Origin: Blautia luti
GTDB taxonomy: Bacteria > Bacillota > Clostridia > Lachnospirales > Lachnospiraceae
Length of the DNA stretch: 43,342 nucleotides
Direction: 5' to 3'
Assembly: GCF_013304735.1 (NCBI RefSeq)
Contig: NZ_JAAITI010000028.1
Span: forward strand, 1 to 43,342
Made by a program: the position numbers and the translations under genes. Shown here in pieces: positions 6,798 through 13,836 of the stretch. The notes under the pieces are model-generated. The model ran no database searches. It saw only the letters and a program-made list of their open reading frames with translations, and was not told the DNA's origin. Each line of letters starts with the position of its first letter. The stretch's first letter is position 1.

Positions 6798-7892
6798 TTA
6801 CCTGTCTGGAATATCCTTCCCCCAGTACATGTCATGTCGAACTTCAGCATCATAAAACTGATTGATTGTTGCAGGAGCGTTATACAATACCGTCAGCATA
6901 TACTGCCGGATATTCTTCACTTTGCTTGTACTCCTGTCAAGACTGAAAAACACATACTGGATGTGTTCATACCCGACTTTGAGCAAACGGCTCTTGACCA
7001 CTTGTGTAGGCACAGCTTCCCCATTGATCTGTTGATATGTCTTTGTCGAACATATTGCATCCAGCATCAGCTCTACCAGCTCTTCTACTCGTCCAGTTCC
7101 ATAGCTCTGACAAAGGATCTCATATTCGATATTATCATGAATTAACTGTCGATACTCATTTCTCTCCTGTATCCTATCTCTCCCTTTCTCTTGTTCAGAT
7201 AGATATTGATAAGATTCATTCTCACTAAATTCAGTATAATTATATTCAGTATTATTACAGTTTGTTTTTGAAACTTCTTGAAGTTTGTTTTCTAAACTTC
7301 TTGAAGTTTGTTTTTCAAACTCCTTGAAGTTTGTTTTTGAAACTTCTTGAAGTTTATTTTTCAAACTTCCTGAAGTTTGTTTTTCAAACTTCTGTGTATT
7401 TACGGGCTTTTCCGGCTCTTTTTTCGCATATTCTTCTATTTCTGTCTCTGTATTTTCTTTTCTCTCTGCTACATTTTCCGGTGTTTCTTCCGAATCAAAG
7501 ATTGCTGGCTCATCTGGATATTCTGTCAGGCTGAAATTTTTCACGTAAATAACATTTGTTTTTCCAAGTCCGATTCGCCTCTTCTCAATCAATCCAATCC
7601 CTTTTTCCTGATCCAGCTCTTTTAGACAATTCACAGCCTTATTCCTGCCACAGTTAAGCATTTCCATAATCTCTTCCACCGAAAAGAAAATATATGCCCT
7701 GTCCTCTTCATCAAACCACCGGTTCTTGATGGACAGTGACATCCGGTCTAACATCAGTCCGTACAGCACCTTTGCTTCGCAGGAGAGATTTTTAAAATAT
7801 TCACTTGTAAACAGCAGTTTGGGAATACGATAAAAACTGTACATATCGCATTCCATTCCTTGAAAATAATGGAATGTTGCTCTTATACTCAT
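6798..7892 (-). CDS. RepA-type replication initiator (RepA N-terminal plus DUF6017)
   Basis: Residues about 15-120 (YRIPKLLFTSEYFKNLSCEAKVLYGLMLDRM, then IFFSVEEIMEMLNCGRNKAVNCLKELDQEKGIGLIEKRR) form the winged-helix RepA N-terminal domain of Firmicute replication initiators. The C-terminal part (RQLIHDNIEYEILCQSYGTG through ILLTVLYNAPATINQFY-like residues) matches DUF6017. It would bind an origin and start plasmid-like replication of the excised ICE. The linker repeats a 23-residue unit (FEKQTSGSLKNKLQEVSKTN and so on) because the DNA there is a 23-bp array. The start has AAGGGAGGG 7 nt upstream. It lies 24 nt after parB. Confidence 0.85.
   Translation of the reverse strand: MSIRATFHYFQGMECDMYSFYRIPKLLFTSEYFKNLSCEAKVLYGLMLDRMSLSIKNRWFDEEDRAYIFFSVEEIMEMLNCGRNKAVNCLKELDQEKGIGLIEKRRIGLGKTNVIYVKNFSLTEYPDEPAIFDSEETPENVAERKENTETEIEEYAKKEPEKPVNTQKFEKQTSGSLKNKLQEVSKTNFKEFEKQTSRSLENKLQEVSKTNCNNTEYNYTEFSENESYQYLSEQEKGRDRIQERNEYRQLIHDNIEYEILCQSYGTGRVEELVELMLDAICSTKTYQQINGEAVPTQVVKSRLLKVGYEHIQYVFFSLDRSTSKVKNIRQYMLTVLYNAPATINQFYDAEVRHDMYWGKDIPDR
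7259..7394. repeat. 23-bp iteron-like array inside repA
   Basis: The palindrome AAACTTCYTGAAGTTT starts at 7271, 7294, 7317, 7340 and 7363, exactly 23 bp apart, followed each time by TGTTTTT-like spacers. A half copy begins at 7386 and a partial copy precedes the first. Because 23 is not a multiple of 3, the same DNA is read in all three frames, giving a protein repeat of 23 residues. The constant DNA period points to selection on DNA, as for Rep-binding iterons. Confidence 0.85.
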
Positions 7893-7916
7893 GACACATC
7901 CCTCCCTTCGTACTTA

Positions 7917-8783
7917 TCAATGATTCTGATTGCTCCATTCCTCCAAAAGCTGACATATAACAGTCCGTATCTTCTGTTCATCATACTCTGGAGGAAAATA
8001 CTTCTTAATTTCATCCTGTTTTAATGTTACCGTTGTTTTCTTTTTACGCTCTCCTATAACCAGGAGCCGCACAATCTCTTTTGTCAGCGTTTTTTCTTCT
8101 CGATGTTGCCTTATTTTTTTTGCCTGTTCCAGACTTGGATATTTTCCGGTACTCTCATGCACTTCCTCCACCATCTCCTGTTCTGGAACCGTAAGGTAGG
8201 AAAGCTCTACACCTACCTGCAATCCGATCACATCACGATCTACTGCGTTTAATAGGTCATTCATCAGATAAGTAAGCCGGATATAGCGATACACCTGCCT
8301 TGCACTGTCATTTGCGTTCTTTCCAATGTCTTTCGCACTGATACCGCCTGATGTTCCCTGATGATTCATTGCTTCCATCTTCATACGGTAAGCAAATGCC
8401 TTTTCACTTGGGAGTATATTAGGTCTCTGCAGATTGCTGTCTACCATCGCACGGACAGCTGTATCTTGATCCATATTTCTGATAATAACCGGAACCTCTT
8501 TAAGACCAGCAAGTTGTGCCGCATGTCTCCTTCTGTGACCGGCGATGATTTCATATTCACCATCACCCAGCGGTCGTACCAGTAATGCTGTAAGAATTCC
8601 CTCTTCTTTCACACTTTCCACCAGTTCCGCCATTGCCTCATCATCATTTACTTGAAATGGATGGTTCTCGAAAGAATGTAAATGCTCAAGTGAAACCTGC
8701 TGGATATCGTTCGTTTCTTCTCCTCCTCCAAGTAATTCATCATAAGATGTCAGTTTTATCTTCGATGCACTTCTACCTTTCAT
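7917..8783 (-). CDS. ParB family partition protein
   Basis: This centromere-binding partner of ParA has the ParB N-terminal nuclease-like fold (VSLEHLHSFENHPFQVNDDE, then LVRPLGDGEYEIIAGHRRRHAAQLAG, box GHRRRHA in place of GERRxRA), then VDSNLQRPNILPSEKAFAY and an HTH (SAKDIGKNANDSARQVYRYI). At 288 residues it is normal for plasmid and ICE ParB. Its ATG overlaps the parA stop by 11 nt, with AGGAGG 9 nt upstream. It probably stabilises the excised, replicating form of the ICE. The cognate parS site was not identified. Confidence 0.88.
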   Translation of the reverse strand: MKGRSASKIKLTSYDELLGGGEETNDIQQVSLEHLHSFENHPFQVNDDEAMAELVESVKEEGILTALLVRPLGDGEYEIIAGHRRRHAAQLAGLKEVPVIIRNMDQDTAVRAMVDSNLQRPNILPSEKAFAYRMKMEAMNHQGTSGGISAKDIGKNANDSARQVYRYIRLTYLMNDLLNAVDRDVIGLQVGVELSYLTVPEQEMVEEVHESTGKYPSLEQAKKIRQHREEKTLTKEIVRLLVIGERKKKTTVTLKQDEIKKYFPPEYDEQKIRTVICQLLEEWSNQNH

Positions 8784-9579
8784 CCAAAAGCACCTCCTGT
8801 GTCATCTGCCAATATGCAGCCGCTACTTTTCCTTTTGGATCATGCTCAAATATGCTGATTCCTTCCGCACTGATTTCAGCTGCTCGTACTGAAAATGGAA
8901 TACTCTGTGGAAAAATCTTAATCTGGTTTCCATATGTATCAAAAATCAGATCAGATATATCTCTTGCATAGTTCGTTCGGTTATCCACCATTGTGATCAA
9001 TATACCTCCAATTTTCAGTTGTTTGTTAAGCTGTCTTCGCACCTTTCCTATCGTCCGTATCAGCTGTTCTAGACCCTTTACAGGAAGATAAGCCGCCTGG
9101 ACAGGTATAATAACTGCATCGACACTGGCAAGTGCATTGATCGTCAGCATTCCAAGTGATGGCATACAGTCAATCAATATATAGTCGTATTCTTCTCTCA
9201 TTCTTTCTATATATTGTTTTAAGACAAGTTCCCTGCTCATAATATTTACAAGTGAAACTTCCATTCCAGAGAGTTCGATGTTTGCCGGAATCAAATCAAT
9301 TCCTTCCTGGTGATGTAAAATTCCCAGTGTATTTTCAAATAGTTCATCTTCTACAATCTTTGTCAGAATAGTAGCCAGTGTGATTGGTAATTCATCTGGG
9401 TTATGATACCCAAGACTTGCTGTCATACTTCCCTGCGGATCATTGTCAATCACAAGCACTTTCTTCCCTGCTTTTGCAAGTCCGACTGCCAGATTCACGC
9501 AACTTGTTGTCTTGCCAACCCCGCCTTTTTGTGAACACAATGCCAGCACTTTACAATCCTTCATTACTTTCTCTTCCAT
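8773..9579 (-). CDS. ParA/Soj family partition ATPase
   Basis: The deviant Walker A KGGVGKTT spans residues 18-25. It is followed by the NLAVGLAKAGKKVLVIDNDPQG switch, a Walker B-like YDYILIDCMPSLGMLTINAL, and VIIPVQAAYLPVKGLEQL, all diagnostic of ParA/Soj ATPases. ATP-bound ParA coats the nucleoid and positions ParB-bound DNA. The length of 268 residues is typical. I keep the ATG at 9579, which has GGGAGG 10 nt upstream; this overlaps the end of the ribbon-helix-helix gene by 29 nt. It is coupled to parB. Confidence 0.93.
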   Translation of the reverse strand: MEEKVMKDCKVLALCSQKGGVGKTTSCVNLAVGLAKAGKKVLVIDNDPQGSMTASLGYHNPDELPITLATILTKIVEDELFENTLGILHHQEGIDLIPANIELSGMEVSLVNIMSRELVLKQYIERMREEYDYILIDCMPSLGMLTINALASVDAVIIPVQAAYLPVKGLEQLIRTIGKVRRQLNKQLKIGGILITMVDNRTNYARDISDLIFDTYGNQIKIFPQSIPFSVRAAEISAEGISIFEHDPKGKVAAAYWQMTQEVLLDER

Positions 9580-9943
9580 CCTTTTTATCCTCCCATAAAT
9601 AACTTGAACCTTTCAGCATCCATAATGCTGCTTCCAAAAATGCAAGATACCGTTCTGTCATACTATCAAGAACCGGTTCTGAAATAACTGGTTTTTCAGA
9701 CTTCAAATCTTTTGCCACATCCTCCAAAACCAAACTCATTTCCTTCATTTCTGACCGGATAATCTCAATTGTTTCTTTCTTTCCAACAACACATACATGA
9801 TTGTAAATGCATGATCGGACGATATAATCCTGTTTTTTCATTCCGCTCACTTTCACTCGTTCTTCAATTGTTGCTTTTTCATAAGAATTCACCCGAAAAG
9901 AAATGGTCGTTGTGTTGTGTTTTCCATGTCTGTCACCAGCCAT
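9551..9943 (-). CDS. Ribbon-helix-helix protein, MobC-like relaxosome accessory or regulator
   Basis: The N-terminus (TTTISFRVNSYEKATIEERVKVSGMKKQDYIVRSCI) fits a ribbon-helix-helix DNA-binding fold of the MobC / bacterial mobilisation type: one beta strand and two helices. The rest is helical and ends in a charged segment. In ICEs such proteins help the relaxase at oriT or repress neighbouring genes. Position between integrase (3-nt gap) and parA (29-nt overlap) could equally suit a regulator of the par-rep operon. Start is supported by AGGAGG 8 nt upstream. Confidence 0.65.
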   Translation of the reverse strand: MAGDRHGKHNTTTISFRVNSYEKATIEERVKVSGMKKQDYIVRSCIYNHVCVVGKKETIEIIRSEMKEMSLVLEDVAKDLKSEKPVISEPVLDSMTERYLAFLEAALWMLKGSSYLWEDKKDGRESNEGL

Positions 9944-9946
9944 CGC

Positions 9947-11026
9947 TTATTCCTCCTCTTCCTCATGTTTCTTATCTAGCAAACCTGCTAATTTACTCTG
10001 TGTAGACGGATACAGATGTGAATAAGTGTTCAACGTGGTTTCCACCTTTTCATGTCCAAGGCGTTCTGCAATCTCCAATGGAGCCACCCCCATATCAACC
10101 AGCATACTGGCATGGGAATGGCGGAGATCATGAAGTCGTATCCGCTTTACACCAGACCGCTCGATTCCGGTAGCCATACAATGTTCCATATGCGATTTGG
10201 TAAACCGAAAAAGTCTTTCCTTTTTCATAATTCCATACAAATGACTGCAATACTCCCTAAATTCCTCTGCAAGAAAATCCGGCATCGTAATCACACGGAT
10301 ACTCTTTGGAGTTTTCGGCTGCGTGATCATATCCTTTCCTTTCAGTCTCTGATAAGATTTATTGATTGATATGGTTTTCTCTTCAAGATTGATGTCATTA
10401 TAAGTAAGTGCAAGCAATTCACCGATACGCATTCCGGTCCAGTACAACAAAAGAAACGCCATTCTTGTCTCCGGCTTATCACTTACTGTTTCCAGAAAAG
10501 CATTGAACTCTTCCTGCATCCAGAAGTCCTTCGGTTCTCCTTTACTCTTGCCAATCGCTCCTGCCTTCCTGCAGGGATTATCCTGCAGGTTATAATACCG
10601 CATTGCATAATTGAAGATTGCAGTCAGCTGGCAGTTCACTGTTTTCAGATAAGTAGGAGAATATCCTTTTCCATTCTTATCCTTATACGTCAGCAACTCA
10701 TTCTGCCATGCACGGACGTCTGCCACCGTAATTTCACTGAGAATCTTCTTTTCAAAATAAGGCTTGATTTTCAGGTCAATAATATATCGCTTCGTGTACA
10801 TAGTGTTTTCTCTGAGACGGACATCCATATCTTTGTAATAAATCTCCAGAAAATTTCCAAATTCAATATCCACACCCTGGCTCTGCTGTTGCAGGAAATC
10901 TCTTTCCCATTCCTTAGCTTCACCCTTGGTCCTGAATCCTCTTTTCTGTTTTCTTTTCCGATTTCCCTGCCAGTCTTTGTAATAGACCTGTACTTTCCAG
11001 TTTTTTCCTTCTTTGTAAACCCCCAT
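9947..11026 (-). CDS. int: Tyrosine recombinase, ICE integrase
   Basis: This enzyme catalyses integration and excision of the element. It has an AP2-like arm-binding N-terminus (KNWKVQVYYKDWQGNRKRKQ), a SAM-like core-binding domain (about 55-155) and a catalytic domain with R200 (TGMRIGELL), a likely Lys at 238, H299 and R302 (HDLRHSHASM), H325 (LGHE) and nucleophile Y335. All catalytic residues are present at 359 residues. The start has GAGG 8 nt upstream and lies 2 nt after the third excisionase-like gene. It lies about 1 kb from the guaA 3' end, the expected layout for an integrase next to its att site. Confidence 0.95.
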   Translation of the reverse strand: MGVYKEGKNWKVQVYYKDWQGNRKRKQKRGFRTKGEAKEWERDFLQQQSQGVDIEFGNFLEIYYKDMDVRLRENTMYTKRYIIDLKIKPYFEKKILSEITVADVRAWQNELLTYKDKNGKGYSPTYLKTVNCQLTAIFNYAMRYYNLQDNPCRKAGAIGKSKGEPKDFWMQEEFNAFLETVSDKPETRMAFLLLYWTGMRIGELLALTYNDINLEEKTISINKSYQRLKGKDMITQPKTPKSIRVITMPDFLAEEFREYCSHLYGIMKKERLFRFTKSHMEHCMATGIERSGVKRIRLHDLRHSHASMLVDMGVAPLEIAERLGHEKVETTLNTYSHLYPSTQSKLAGLLDKKHEEEEE

Positions 11027-11028
11027 TG

Positions 11029-11226
11029 CTAATCCTCGACTTTCATGCCATAAATCTTTTCTGCCAGGAATTTCGTAGAGATTTTTCCAGCTACTACAAT
11101 ATAGCCTTTTGCCTTCAATTCTTTGTTGTATTCTCGCATCAGACTATATGCATAAGTTTTTGAAACTCCAAGAATTGCACACACATCATCCACATCCATA
11201 TACATTTTTTCCTGCATCATACTCAT
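11029..11226 (-). CDS. Small HTH protein, excisionase-like (third of three)
   Basis: The 65-residue protein has a MerR/Xis-type winged HTH (YMDVDDVCAILGVSKTYAYSLMREYNKELKAKG), then a conserved tail (YIVVAGKISTKFLAEKIYGM). The same pattern occurs in the two genes before it, so the three are paralogues. Excisionases of this size bend DNA at att and steer the integrase towards excision. Its ATG overlaps the preceding stop (4 nt), GGAGG is 9 nt upstream, and the integrase follows after 2 nt. Confidence 0.75.
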   Translation of the reverse strand: MSMMQEKMYMDVDDVCAILGVSKTYAYSLMREYNKELKAKGYIVVAGKISTKFLAEKIYGMKVED

Positions 11227-11441
11227 ACCGCTTTATCCTCCTTCAAATACTGCTCAACATGTTCCAGACCATAGATCTTGTCCTCTACATAGCGGGTTGG
11301 CACCCGACCGAGAATCACATAATAGTTCTTGCTTGCCAGATCGGCATTCATTCTTTCCACTACCCGGTAAGCAAACGAAACTGATAATCCAAAGAGTTCT
11401 GCAATGTCTTCCACTGATAAATACATTTTTCTCTTACGCAT
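11223..11441 (-). CDS. Small HTH protein, excisionase-like (second of three)
   Basis: This is a paralogue of its two neighbours: MYLSVEDIAELFGLSVSFAYRVVERMNADLASKN, then YYVILGRVPTRYVEDKIYGL, with a short extra C-terminal extension (EHVEQYLKEDKAV). I start at the ATG at 11441, which overlaps the previous stop by 8 nt with GGAAAGGAA upstream; an in-frame extension to 11477 lies inside the previous gene. It is probably a DNA-binding regulator or excision factor. Confidence 0.7.
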   Translation of the reverse strand: MRKRKMYLSVEDIAELFGLSVSFAYRVVERMNADLASKNYYVILGRVPTRYVEDKIYGLEHVEQYLKEDKAV

Positions 11442-11661
11442 GAAACCATTCCTTTCCCTCTTCCTGTGGAATCTCACAAGTATCTTCTACTCCGTAGAAA
11501 CGCTTCACAAAATACTTTGTCGGAACTTTTCCTCTAAGCGTCAGGTAGCCCTGTTCTTCCAGTTCCTTGTTCAGATTTCCGATGATTTCATAAGCCGATG
11601 TCTGTTTTACTTCCAGAAGTTCACATATATCGGCTGCCTTTAAAAATAATTTATTCTGCAT
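11434..11661 (-). CDS. Small HTH protein, excisionase-like (first of three)
   Basis: The first gene of the recombination operon encodes 75 residues: LFLKAADICELLEVKQTSAYEIIGNLNKELEEQG, then YLTLRGKVPTKYFVKRFYGV, the same HTH and tail pattern as the next two genes. The RBS GGAGGTACTGATT before the ATG is strong. Three tandem, overlapping, diverged copies ahead of one integrase is unusual; whether all act in excision is unknown. Confidence 0.75.
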   Translation of the reverse strand: MQNKLFLKAADICELLEVKQTSAYEIIGNLNKELEEQGYLTLRGKVPTKYFVKRFYGVEDTCEIPQEEGKEWFHA

Positions 11662-11688
11662 AATCAGTACCTCCTGTGTTTTGAATAT

Positions 11689-11736
11689 TTATCTCTTCAT
11701 ATACTCTGTACTGGCAGATGCAAAATCGGACATCAT
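11689..11736 (-). CDS. Putative 15-residue leader peptide, MSDFxxxxTEYM type
   Basis: The frame reads MMSDFASASTEYMKR and stops 27 nt before the first excisionase gene. It lies in the second copy of the dispersed 60-bp repeat (first copy near 4784). The two copies differ at six codons yet both stay open and keep MSDF and TEYM. No Shine-Dalgarno site is visible, so translation is unproven. Confidence 0.3.
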   Translation of the reverse strand: MMSDFASASTEYMKR

Positions 11737-11757
11737 TTTCCGAAATTTATCAAATTT
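11697..11757 (-). repeat. Copy 2 of the dispersed about 60-bp repeat
   Basis: Roughly 80% identical to 4784-4843, same orientation, again at the head of a minus-strand ICE operon. It could hold a promoter or operator shared by the two operons. Confidence 0.7.
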
Positions 11758-12074
11758 TCTTGTTTTTTAATTCTCCATCAGTGTGATTACTGTGTCATGG
11801 AGTTTAAGCTCATCGAAAGTAAAGAACCTTTCTGTGGTATCTGTTTTCTAAATGCAGGCAACAAAAAAACAGTCTGCCTTGACGAAAATCACTTCAATCA
11901 AAACAAACTGTTCTTCATATTTACTCTAATTTTATTTTATGAGAATAACCGATTTCACGAAATTTGCAGGTGAATCTGGAATATAAACAAGAGAAAAAAA
12001 TAATTTTTAAACTCCATTTGCACTCCATTTGGTCTTTTCGACACCCCGCAAAGCCTTTATTTATGGGCTTTTCC
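11758..12074. other. ICE terminal region, non-coding
   Basis: No gene is seen between the recombination operon and guaA. The stretch holds a tandem direct repeat ACTCCATTTG at 12011-12020 and 12022-12031 (11-bp step), which is a reasonable candidate for integrase arm-type sites. It also holds an imperfect inverted repeat GCAAAGCC / GGGCTTTTCCGC at about 12048-12080. These are expected elements of an attachment region. Confidence 0.5.
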
Positions 12075-12105
12075 GCGATTTTTCAAGCTACTCGAATTCA
12101 ATCGT
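12075..12105. other. Probable ICE attachment junction at the guaA 3' end
   Basis: The 3' end of guaA is a documented target of tyrosine integrases in many genera, which use the conserved codons near its stop. Here the ICE recombination operon faces this end across about 430 nt, and the guaA reading frame ends normally (TIEFE, TAG). The exact core cannot be set because the other end of the ICE is outside the window. Confidence 0.55.
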
Positions 12106-13665
12106 TCCAGGCGGCTTACTTGTAAGATCATAGAATACGCGGTTTACGCCCTTAACTTCATTGATAATACGGTTCATCACCTTATTAAGTACTGCATAAG
12201 GAATCTCAGCGGACTCGGCAGTCATGAAGTCAATGGTCTTAACTGCGCGGAGTGCTACTGCATAATCGTAAGTTCTGAAGTCTCCCATTACGCCTACGCT
12301 TCGCATATTTGTCAGGGCTGCGAAGTACTGGTTTGGCATCCAGGATGGGTCTTCTCCGTGTTCTTTTTTGTAGTCGGCGGCTGCTTTGTCGACTTCTTCA
12401 CGGTAGATGTAGTCTGCATCCTGTACGATGCGTACTTTTTCTTCGGTGACTTCTCCGATGATACGGATTCCAAGGCCTGGGCCAGGGAATGGCTGACGGA
12501 ATACCAGTCTTTCCGGAATTCCAAGTTCGAGGCCAGCTTTACGAACCTCGTCTTTAAACAGGTCACGGAGTGGCTCGATGATTTCTTTAAAATCAACGAA
12601 ATCCGGAAGTCCTCCTACGTTGTGGTGGGATTTGATCACTGCGGATTCTCCGCCAAGACCACTCTCTACAACGTCCGGATAAATGGTTCCCTGTGCAAGG
12701 AAATCTACAGCGCCGATCTTCTTGGCTTCTTCCTCGAAGATACGGATAAATTCTTCACCGATGATCTTACGTTTCGCCTCAGGCTCTGTAACGCCTGCAA
12801 GCTTGTCATAATATCTCTGCTGTGCATTAACACGGATAAAATTCAGGTCAAACTGTCCGTTCGGTCCGAACACACCCTCAACCTCATCTCCCTCATCTTT
12901 ACGAAGAAGTCCGTGGTCTACAAATACGCAGGTAAGCTGCTTGCCGATTGCTCTGGAAAGAAGTCCTGCTGCTACGGAGGAATCTACACCGCCTGAAAGA
13001 GCAAGGAGAACTTTTCCATCGCCGACTTTCTCACGGATCTCTTTGATCGTGTGCTCAACAAAGGCATCCATTTTCCAGTCTCCGGCGCATTCACAGACAC
13101 CAAGTACGAAGTTGGACAGCATGGTCTTTCCTTCAACTGTGTGCAGTACTTCCGGATGGAACTGGATCGCGTACAGTTTCTTCTCCTCATTCTGTGCAGT
13201 TGCTACCGGACAGTCTGCAGTGTGTGCAGCGATCTCGAATCCCGGTGCAGCCTGAGAAATGTAATCTGTATGGCTCATCCAGCAGATTGTTTTGTCGGAT
13301 ACATTTTTGAAGATCTTGGAATCTTTTTTATCAATGAGAAGCTCTGTCTTGCCGTACTCGCTGACATCTGCTTTCTCAACTTTTCCGCCAAGGACATGCA
13401 TCATGAGCTGTGCTCCGTAGCAAAGTCCAAGTACCGGAATACCAAGCTCGAATAATTCTTTCTGGTAAGTCGGTGAATCTGCCTCATAGCAGCTGTTTGG
13501 TCCGCCGGTAAGGATGATTCCCTTCGGATTCATCGCTTTAATCTTCTCAAGATCTGTCTTGTAAGAATAGATTTCGCAATATACATTGCATTCTCTGACA
13601 CGTCTTGCAACCAGCTGATTGTACTGACCGCCAAAATCAATGACAATAACTAATTCTCTTTTCAA
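12088..13665 (-). CDS. guaA: GMP synthase, glutamine-hydrolysing
   Basis: This enzyme makes GMP from XMP, ATP and glutamine in the cytosol. The class I glutamine amidotransferase domain (about 1-195) has the nucleophile Cys82 (LCYGAQLM), His170 and Glu172 (QFHPEV). The ATP pyrophosphatase domain has the P-loop SGGVDSS at 224-230 and [24 protein letters not shown]. The C-terminal dimerisation domain ends [11 protein letters not shown]. At 525 residues it is full length. The start is a TTG codon with AGGAGG 7 nt upstream; no ATG fits the conserved N-terminus. It is transcribed alone. Confidence 0.97.
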   Translation of the reverse strand: MKRELVIVIDFGGQYNQLVARRVRECNVYCEIYSYKTDLEKIKAMNPKGIILTGGPNSCYEADSPTYQKELFELGIPVLGLCYGAQLMMHVLGGKVEKADVSEYGKTELLIDKKDSKIFKNVSDKTICWMSHTDYISQAAPGFEIAAHTADCPVATAQNEEKKLYAIQFHPEVLHTVEGKTMLSNFVLGVCECAGDWKMDAFVEHTIKEIREKVGDGKVLLALSGGVDSSVAAGLLSRAIGKQLTCVFVDHGLLRKDEGDEVEGVFGPNGQFDLNFIRVNAQQRYYDKLAGVTEPEAKRKIIGEEFIRIFEEEAKKIGAVDFLAQGTIYPDVVESGLGGESAVIKSHHNVGGLPDFVDFKEIIEPLRDLFKDEVRKAGLELGIPERLVFRQPFPGPGLGIRIIGEVTEEKVRIVQDADYIYREEVDKAAADYKKEHGEDPSWMPNQYFAALTNMRSVGVMGDFRTYDYAVALRAVKTIDFMTAESAEIPYAVLNKVMNRIINEVKGVNRVFYDLTSKPPGTIEFE

Positions 13666-13709
13666 GGCTTTCCTCCTGTTTTTTATAACATCTTTAGAAT
13701 CTGTTACTC

Positions 13710-13738
13710 ATTATAAATGAGTCACAGAATTTTTACAA
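13710..13738 (-). promoter_or_regulatory. Promoter of guaA
   Basis: On the minus strand TTGTAA and TATAAT are separated by exactly 17 nt, a good sigma-A promoter, about 45 nt upstream of the guaA start. I saw no purine riboswitch in the short leader. Confidence 0.7.
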
Positions 13739-13778
13739 TGTCTATTTTCAACTCATCGAAAGATTTTGCTGATTTTTG

Positions 13779-13787
13779 TGTTATAAT
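13779..13787 (+). promoter_or_regulatory. Extended -10 promoter for the peptide-island operon
   Basis: TGTTATAAT is a perfect extended -10 element about 50 nt upstream of the ATG at 13837; no good -35 is seen 17 nt upstream. It is divergent from the guaA promoter. Confidence 0.5.
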
Positions 13788-13836
13788 CTGTTTTGAAAAC
13801 TTTGACTTTCAGAAAGAGAAAGGAAACCTTTTTATT

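Noticed and set aside
1-12080. CRISPR array or defence island within the ICE.
   Set aside because: The only regular repeat is the 23-bp array inside repA, which has no spacers of CRISPR size, and no cas or restriction genes are seen.
12312-13455. Long open frames on both strands inside guaA.
   Set aside because: They are shadows of the guaA frame, with no ribosome binding sites or family resemblance.
13666-13836. Possible purine riboswitch ahead of guaA.
   Set aside because: The leader is only about 40 nt from the promoter and lacks the conserved aptamer core; only a plain sigma-A promoter is seen.
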